In this document: in pieces, positions 13,975-18,001 of the stretch | Position numbering within the stretch: the first letter of the stretch is position 1 | Layout of the letters: the number at the start of each line of letters is the position of its first letter | Assembly (NCBI GenBank): GCA_902464495.1 | Contig: CABQJK010000038.1 | Coordinates: forward strand, 1-18,001 | DNA length: 18,001 nt | Source: an uncultured Collinsella sp. | Lineage (GTDB): Bacteria; Actinomycetota; Coriobacteriia; Coriobacteriales; Coriobacteriaceae | Reading direction: 5' to 3' | Position numbers and translations under genes: made by a program | Notes under the pieces: generated by a model | Seen by the model: the letters and a program-made list of their open reading frames with translations, nothing else | Databases searched by the model: none | Told to the model about the DNA's origin: nothing

Positions 13975-15234
13975 ATGAAATACACCAAGCTCGAGCGTAA
14001 CTGGGTTATGTACGATGTGGGCAACTCGGCCCTCGTGCTGCTCAACACCTCGGTGGTGCCCATCTACTTTAACGCCATCAATACTGGCGCTTCTTCGGCC
14101 GACTTGGTGGTCGCCTGGGGCAACGCGCAGACGATTGCCTCGCTGGTCATCGCCATGCTCATGCCCATTCTGGGCGCGCTTGCCGATTACGCCGGCAACA
14201 AGATCAAGTTCTTCTTGGGTTTCTTCCTCACGGGCCTGGTTCTTTGCCTGGCGCAGGCTATCCCAATGTCCGCCATGGCATTTTTGACCGTGTACGTGCT
14301 GTGCACCATCGGCCTTAACTCTTCTATGACGTTCTACGACGCCATGCTGCCCGACATTACCACCGACGAGCGCATGGACGCCGTGTCCAGTTCGGGCTAT
14401 GCCTGGGGCTACATCGGTTCCACCGTGCCGTTCATCATTTGCCTGGCGCTTATCATGGGTGGTCCCGCTCTTGGTGTCCCCACCATGCTGGCAACGCGTC
14501 TGTCGTTTGTCATCACTGGTGCCTGGTGGCTCATCTTTACCCTGCCGCTCATTCGCACCTATAAGCAAAAGTACGGTCGCGAGCGTGGTCCCGAGGACAC
14601 CATCGGCCACATCGTGGGCGGCGTGTTCTCCGAGGTCGGACACACCATGCGCGAGATCGCCCACAACAAGACCGTGCTGGTCTACATGATCGCGTTCTTC
14701 TTCTACATCGACGGTGTGCACACGGTCATTTCCATGGCAACCAGCTACGGATCGGCTTTGGGTATCGACTCGACCCAACTGGTGTTGGCTCTGCTCGTTA
14801 CGCAGTTTGTGGCCTTCCCGTCCGCCATCATCTACGGCAAGCTTGCCGGTCGCGTGGGCACACTCAATATGATCTTGGTTGCCGTCGCCGCCTATATGGG
14901 CATCGTGCTCTTTGCCGCGTTCTTCCTCAAGACCGCCTTTGAGTTTTGGGTGCTTGCCATTTTGGTCGGCCTGTTCCAAGGCGGCGTGCAGGCGCTGAGC
15001 CGTAGCTACTTTGGCCGCATTATCCCCAAGGAAAAGTCCAACGAGTACTACGGCTTCTTTGATATCTTTGGCCGCTATGCAAGTGTTATGGGCACCTTCT
15101 TGGTGTCGGTCGTCACCTCGCTGACCGGCAACCCCTCGCTGGGCGTCCTGTCTATCGGCGTGCTGCTGGTGGTGGGCTTTGTGCTGCTGGTCCGTCTGTC
15201 CCGCATATCTCAGACGGCAGAGCAGGCCGCATAG
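13975..15234 (+). CDS. UMF1-family MFS permease
   Basis: A 419-residue membrane transporter of the major facilitator superfamily, UMF1 (Atg22-like) subgroup. It begins with the subgroup-typical NWVMYDVGNSALVLLNT, has an MFS motif A-like GALADYAGNKIKFF after TM2, and near the C-terminus EYYGFFDIFGRYASVMG, another UMF1 hallmark. About twelve hydrophobic segments are visible. The substrate of bacterial members is unknown; the eukaryotic relatives act in vacuolar amino acid efflux. SD AAGGG (13961-13965) lies nine bases before the ATG. GGGTACGATG at 13926-13935 might include a -10, but no good -35 is visible. Nothing suggests truncation. Confidence 0.9.
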   Translation: MKYTKLERNWVMYDVGNSALVLLNTSVVPIYFNAINTGASSADLVVAWGNAQTIASLVIAMLMPILGALADYAGNKIKFFLGFFLTGLVLCLAQAIPMSAMAFLTVYVLCTIGLNSSMTFYDAMLPDITTDERMDAVSSSGYAWGYIGSTVPFIICLALIMGGPALGVPTMLATRLSFVITGAWWLIFTLPLIRTYKQKYGRERGPEDTIGHIVGGVFSEVGHTMREIAHNKTVLVYMIAFFFYIDGVHTVISMATSYGSALGIDSTQLVLALLVTQFVAFPSAIIYGKLAGRVGTLNMILVAVAAYMGIVLFAAFFLKTAFEFWVLAILVGLFQGGVQALSRSYFGRIIPKEKSNEYYGFFDIFGRYASVMGTFLVSVVTSLTGNPSLGVLSIGVLLVVGFVLLVRLSRISQTAEQAA

Positions 15235-15349
15235 GAACTGGCCGGTAATTGCGTCCGCCGCGATACTCTTTTGGGGTTATCCGCAATAAACATTCTGACT
15301 TTCGAACAATGATTAGCCCAAGTGGGTATGATGGAGTCAGCTAGGTCGC

Positions 15350-15384
15350 GGGGCGTCGCCTGTGTTTGGCGGCGTCCCGTTTTT
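15350..15384 (+). terminator. Intrinsic terminator just before the glycosyltransferase gene
   Basis: GGGGCGTCGCC (15350-15360) pairs with GGCGGCGTCCC (15368-15378) using two G-U pairs, around TGTGTTT, followed by GTTTTTG. It lies 115 bp after the MFS stop and only 21 bp before the glycosyltransferase ATG. It may end the MFS transcript, or attenuate a transcript starting upstream, for which TATGAT at 15327-15332 is a weak -10 candidate. There is almost no room for a promoter between this hairpin and the SD. Confidence 0.75.
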
Positions 15385-15405
15385 GTGTTGCAGGGAGGGT
15401 AAGGC

Positions 15406-16593
15406 ATGAACGCCACGGTCGTGATTCCAACGTATTGGGCGGGCGATGACGCTCGCGCAAACGCCCCTGGCACCTATGACCATTCGACACGACTCAACGC
15501 CGACAATCCCGAACTCGACCGCTGCCTGGCCTCGCTTGAGCAGGTGCGCGACATCCCGCGCATCATCCTTTTGGTGGTCTGTCCCGTTTCTGCCACAGCC
15601 GATGTGTCGCTGCACGTGCACGAGATTGTCGACGCGCATCCCACGCTCAAGGTCACCGTTGTCACCAACACCCAGGCCTCGCGCATCGCAGACCGGGTTG
15701 CTCAGATCGCGCCCAAGGGTTCGGGCGAGTGCGTGAGCCTGCGAGGCTACGGTGCCATCCGCAACATGGGGCTGGCCTGCGCCGCGGTGCTGGGGCATGA
15801 CGCGGTTATCTTTTTGGATGACGATGAGACTGTCATCGACGCCGACTTTATGAAGCGCGCGACCTATGCGTTGGGGCAGCAGACGCGTCAGGGCTTGCCT
15901 ATCTTGGTCAAGAGCGGCTATTTCTATGATCGCGATGGCTCGCCGCTGGCTCCCACAGACAAGGCGGGCATCTGCCATCGTTGGTGGACCAAGCGCATCG
16001 AGTTCAACCGTTGGATGAAAAAGGCGCTCTCGGGCACCCGCATCTCGCGCTCCAACTACGTGTGCGGCGGCCTGATGGCCCTGCACGCCCGCGCCTTTAC
16101 GCGTGTGGCCTTTGACCCGTTTATCACCCGCGGCGAGGACTTGGATTACCTCTTTAACATGCGCATGTTTGGCTACGACGTGTGGTTCGATAACGAGTGG
16201 ACCGTGCGCCATCTGCCTCCGGAGTCCGAAAAGCGCTCACCGCGCTTTATGCAGGATGTATACCGTTGGTACTACGAACGGGCCAAGTTGACGTTCGCCG
16301 CGCATCAAAAGGAGCTCATTCCCGTTACGGCGGCATCGCTCATGCCCTACCCGGGCCCGTGGATTTCGCGCGAGCTCGACGACCGCGTGCGCAAGACCGC
16401 TATGGTCCGCAGCGTGTTTACCCGCGAGCATGAGGGCTACCTGCGCATCTGGCGCCATGGTATCGACGAGGCAAAGGCCTATGCGCGCCAAAACGCTGCA
16501 AGCTACCTGCGTTTCCAGAGCTTTTGGCCCAAGATCATGGACGGGCTTTGGCATGACACACAACTGATCAGTATCCTGGAGGGGGCCGAATGA
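15406..16593 (+). CDS. Glycosyltransferase, GT-A fold (family 2-like)
   Basis: A 395-residue cytoplasmic or membrane-associated glycosyltransferase. The N-terminus ATVVIPTYW is the first strand of a GT-A nucleotide-sugar domain. The metal-binding acidic motif is Asp138-Asp140 in VIFLDDDE, and TRGEDLDYLF (Glu244-Asp245) is the usual acidic ED motif of GT2 enzymes. There is no TM segment. The C-terminal 100 residues are helical and basic with no family I recognise. Donor and acceptor are unknown. SD GGGAGGG/AAGG at 15393-15404 before the ATG. The TGA stop overlaps the next gene's ATG (ATGA at 16590-16593), so it is translationally coupled to a sensor kinase, an unusual pairing. Confidence 0.85.
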   Translation: MNATVVIPTYWAGDDARANAPGTYDHSTRLNADNPELDRCLASLEQVRDIPRIILLVVCPVSATADVSLHVHEIVDAHPTLKVTVVTNTQASRIADRVAQIAPKGSGECVSLRGYGAIRNMGLACAAVLGHDAVIFLDDDETVIDADFMKRATYALGQQTRQGLPILVKSGYFYDRDGSPLAPTDKAGICHRWWTKRIEFNRWMKKALSGTRISRSNYVCGGLMALHARAFTRVAFDPFITRGEDLDYLFNMRMFGYDVWFDNEWTVRHLPPESEKRSPRFMQDVYRWYYERAKLTFAAHQKELIPVTAASLMPYPGPWISRELDDRVRKTAMVRSVFTREHEGYLRIWRHGIDEAKAYARQNAASYLRFQSFWPKIMDGLWHDTQLISILEGAE

Positions 16594-17933
16594 TCGACCG
16601 CCGCGCCCAGCGCGATAGTTCAATATCAATCTTTCGCATCATTGCCGTTGCCTGCGCCATTTGCGTGCTGGTGTACTTTATTTTTGCCCTGGTGACCGGT
16701 ATCGAGCCGATCGCCACGGTGATTGCCTGCGCGCTGCTGTGCATCTTTCTGTGCATCTTTATCTTTTTGACGCTCAATCCCGATTCGGTGCGCTCCCAGT
16801 ACACCGAGGAGACGCTCTCGGTGGCCTCAGCCATGCTCGAGGACATTAAGGGCGGTTTGACACAGGAATCGGCGCGTTTGGTGTGCCAGCGCATTTTGCC
16901 CGAGACGCGCGCCATGACGGTGGCCATCACCGACGAGGACAACGTGCTTGCCTGCGCGGGCGAGTTTGAGGAAAAACTACTGCCGGATTCTCCCATCCAC
17001 ACGCTTGCCACACGCTACGTTATCGAACATGGCATCGTGCAGTCGTTCAACCGTATGGTGGATGTCGTAGGCTCGGACGGCTCGCACAACCAAGTCCCCG
17101 CCGGCATTATCGCCCCTATCAAGGTGGGAGATCGTACCGTCGGCACGCTCAAGTTCTACTACAAGACCCCGCGCGCCGTCGACCGTACCCAGTACGCGCT
17201 TGCCTCGGGCTTTGCCGAGATCTTGTCCACGCAGCTCGCCATCCACGAGCTCGAGGTGCAAAAGGAACTCACGGCGCGCGCCGAGGTGCGTGCGCTGCAG
17301 GCGCAGATTAACCCGCACTTCCTGTTCAACACGCTGAACACCATTGCATCGTTTACGCGCACCGACCCGCTGCGGGCCCGCGAACTGCTTCGTGAGTTCT
17401 CATCGTTCTATCGCGCCACGCTCGACAACTCGGGATCGCTTATTCCGGTCTCGCGCGAGGTCGCACAGACCAAGCGCTACCTTACCTTTGAGAAGGCCCG
17501 CTTTGGCGAGGACCGCGTGCTTGCGACATTCGATGTGTCCGAGGACGTGGAAGATACGCTGGTGCCGGCGTTCGTGATCCAGCCGATTGTCGAGAACGCC
17601 GTGCGTCATGGTATGGGCGATGACGGCGCCCTGAGGATCGACGTGACCGTTCACCAAGACGGCGAGGATGCAATCTTGATTGCCGTGGCCGATAATGGCG
17701 TGGGCATGGATGAGGGTACCGCCGCCAGACTGTTTGACGAGCGCTCTGCCCGTCCCGACGCCAGCTCTCCCCAGGGTGGCGGCGCCGGTGTGGCCATGCA
17801 CAATATTTCGGAGCGCATCCATCGCTTTTTTGGGCCGCACTCCTATACGCGTGTCGAATCGGCGCCGGGCAAGGGCACCAAAGTGCTTCTTCATCTTGAT
17901 TTGTCAGAGAGCATCTTTGACATTCAAGAGTAA
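16590..17933 (+). CDS. LytS-like sensor histidine kinase (second paralogue)
   Basis: A 447-residue sensor kinase with the same layout as the one at 10679: two hydrophobic segments (about 13-36 and 40-62), a GAF/LytS-like region (about 70-215), the phosphoacceptor domain with His243 (QINPHFLFNT), and the ATPase domain with IVENAVRHG (Asn336), ADNGVGM (Asp368) and GGGAG (397-401). Long stretches around the phosphoacceptor match the other kinase (for example ALASGFA, STQLA, ELTAR, RALQ, PHFLFNT), indicating duplication. The start overlaps the glycosyltransferase stop. No response regulator follows within the window, but a candidate start lies at the very end. It may have its own LytTR regulator downstream or share the one at 12102. 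Confidence 0.92.
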   Translation: MIDRRAQRDSSISIFRIIAVACAICVLVYFIFALVTGIEPIATVIACALLCIFLCIFIFLTLNPDSVRSQYTEETLSVASAMLEDIKGGLTQESARLVCQRILPETRAMTVAITDEDNVLACAGEFEEKLLPDSPIHTLATRYVIEHGIVQSFNRMVDVVGSDGSHNQVPAGIIAPIKVGDRTVGTLKFYYKTPRAVDRTQYALASGFAEILSTQLAIHELEVQKELTARAEVRALQAQINPHFLFNTLNTIASFTRTDPLRARELLREFSSFYRATLDNSGSLIPVSREVAQTKRYLTFEKARFGEDRVLATFDVSEDVEDTLVPAFVIQPIVENAVRHGMGDDGALRIDVTVHQDGEDAILIAVADNGVGMDEGTAARLFDERSARPDASSPQGGGAGVAMHNISERIHRFFGPHSYTRVESAPGKGTKVLLHLDLSESIFDIQE

Positions 17934-18001
17934 AATAAAAGGCTACGGGCTCAACGTCATGCGACGGATGCCCGGCGTAGTTAGTTGACGAAAGGTTTTA
18001 T
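17934..18001 (+). other. Leader of a gene beginning at the window edge
   Basis: After the kinase stop come an imperfect CTACGGGC/GCCCGGCGTAG inverted repeat and then GACGAAAGGTTTTAT to the end. GAAAGG is a plausible SD, and the final AT at 18000-18001 would be the first two bases of an ATG if the next base is G. There is no terminator between the kinase and this point, so the next gene is probably in the same operon. Confidence 0.4.

Noticed and set aside
1..18001. tRNA, rRNA or known riboswitch genes
   Set aside because: I looked through the intergenic stretches and saw no cloverleaf, rRNA block or recognisable riboswitch core; a covariance-model search would be needed to exclude small RNAs.

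Overview
The window looks like a chromosomal segment from a high-GC, gut-type actinobacterium of the class Coriobacteriia, most probably Collinsella or a close relative. This rests on my reading of GC content (estimated, not counted), the strong SD sequences (AGGAGG type), and the gene families present: a cellobiose-type PTS, a UMF1-family MFS permease, a zinc-dependent phospholipase C-like protein and short LytS-like kinases. Genus is inference; no rRNA or tRNA gene is visible to anchor it.

Region 1 (1-5924) is a beta-glucoside cassette, all on the + strand. It holds a LicR/BglG-type activator with HTH, PRD, EIIB and EIIA modules (382-2277), then PTS IIA, IIB and IIC (2393-4418) and a GH1 6-phospho-beta-glucosidase (4420-5874), closed by a strong terminator at 5891-5924. 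Sugar would be imported and phosphorylated by IIA-IIB-IIC and hydrolysed inside the cell. The activator would read PTS phosphorylation state and switch the operon on. EI and HPr are not in the window.

Region 2 (1-222 and 5915-6345) is repeat-rich. The same sequence flanks the cassette on both sides: terminator tail, a CCGATG motif, TCATTCTGTGGGTAGTC and a 54-bp near-perfect palindrome. On the right side this expands into a possible 381-bp element (5965-6345) with perfect 14-bp terminal inverted repeats and a run of hairpins. Its right end overlaps the stop codon of the next gene.

Region 3 (6343-7344, minus strand) is a membrane-anchored C39-like (papain-fold) cysteine peptidase. A terminator-like hairpin lies in its leader.

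Region 4 (7701-12836) has an APC-family permease and a binuclear-metal amidohydrolase of the imidazolonepropionase/prolidase-like group, both with strongly biased codons. A terminator follows, then a LytS-like histidine kinase and a LytTR response regulator. The likely logic is a nutrient-responsive two-component system controlling uptake and hydrolysis of a small amide or peptide substrate; this is inference.

Region 5 (12929-18001) contains a zinc-dependent phospholipase C-like protein, a UMF1-type MFS permease, a GT-A glycosyltransferase and a second LytS-like kinase. The kinase overlaps the glycosyltransferase by ATGA and closely resembles the first kinase. No partner regulator is visible for it, but the window ends at what looks like the SD and first two bases of another gene.

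The least explained items are the palindromic element family around the beta-glucoside cassette and the glycosyltransferase-sensor kinase coupling.
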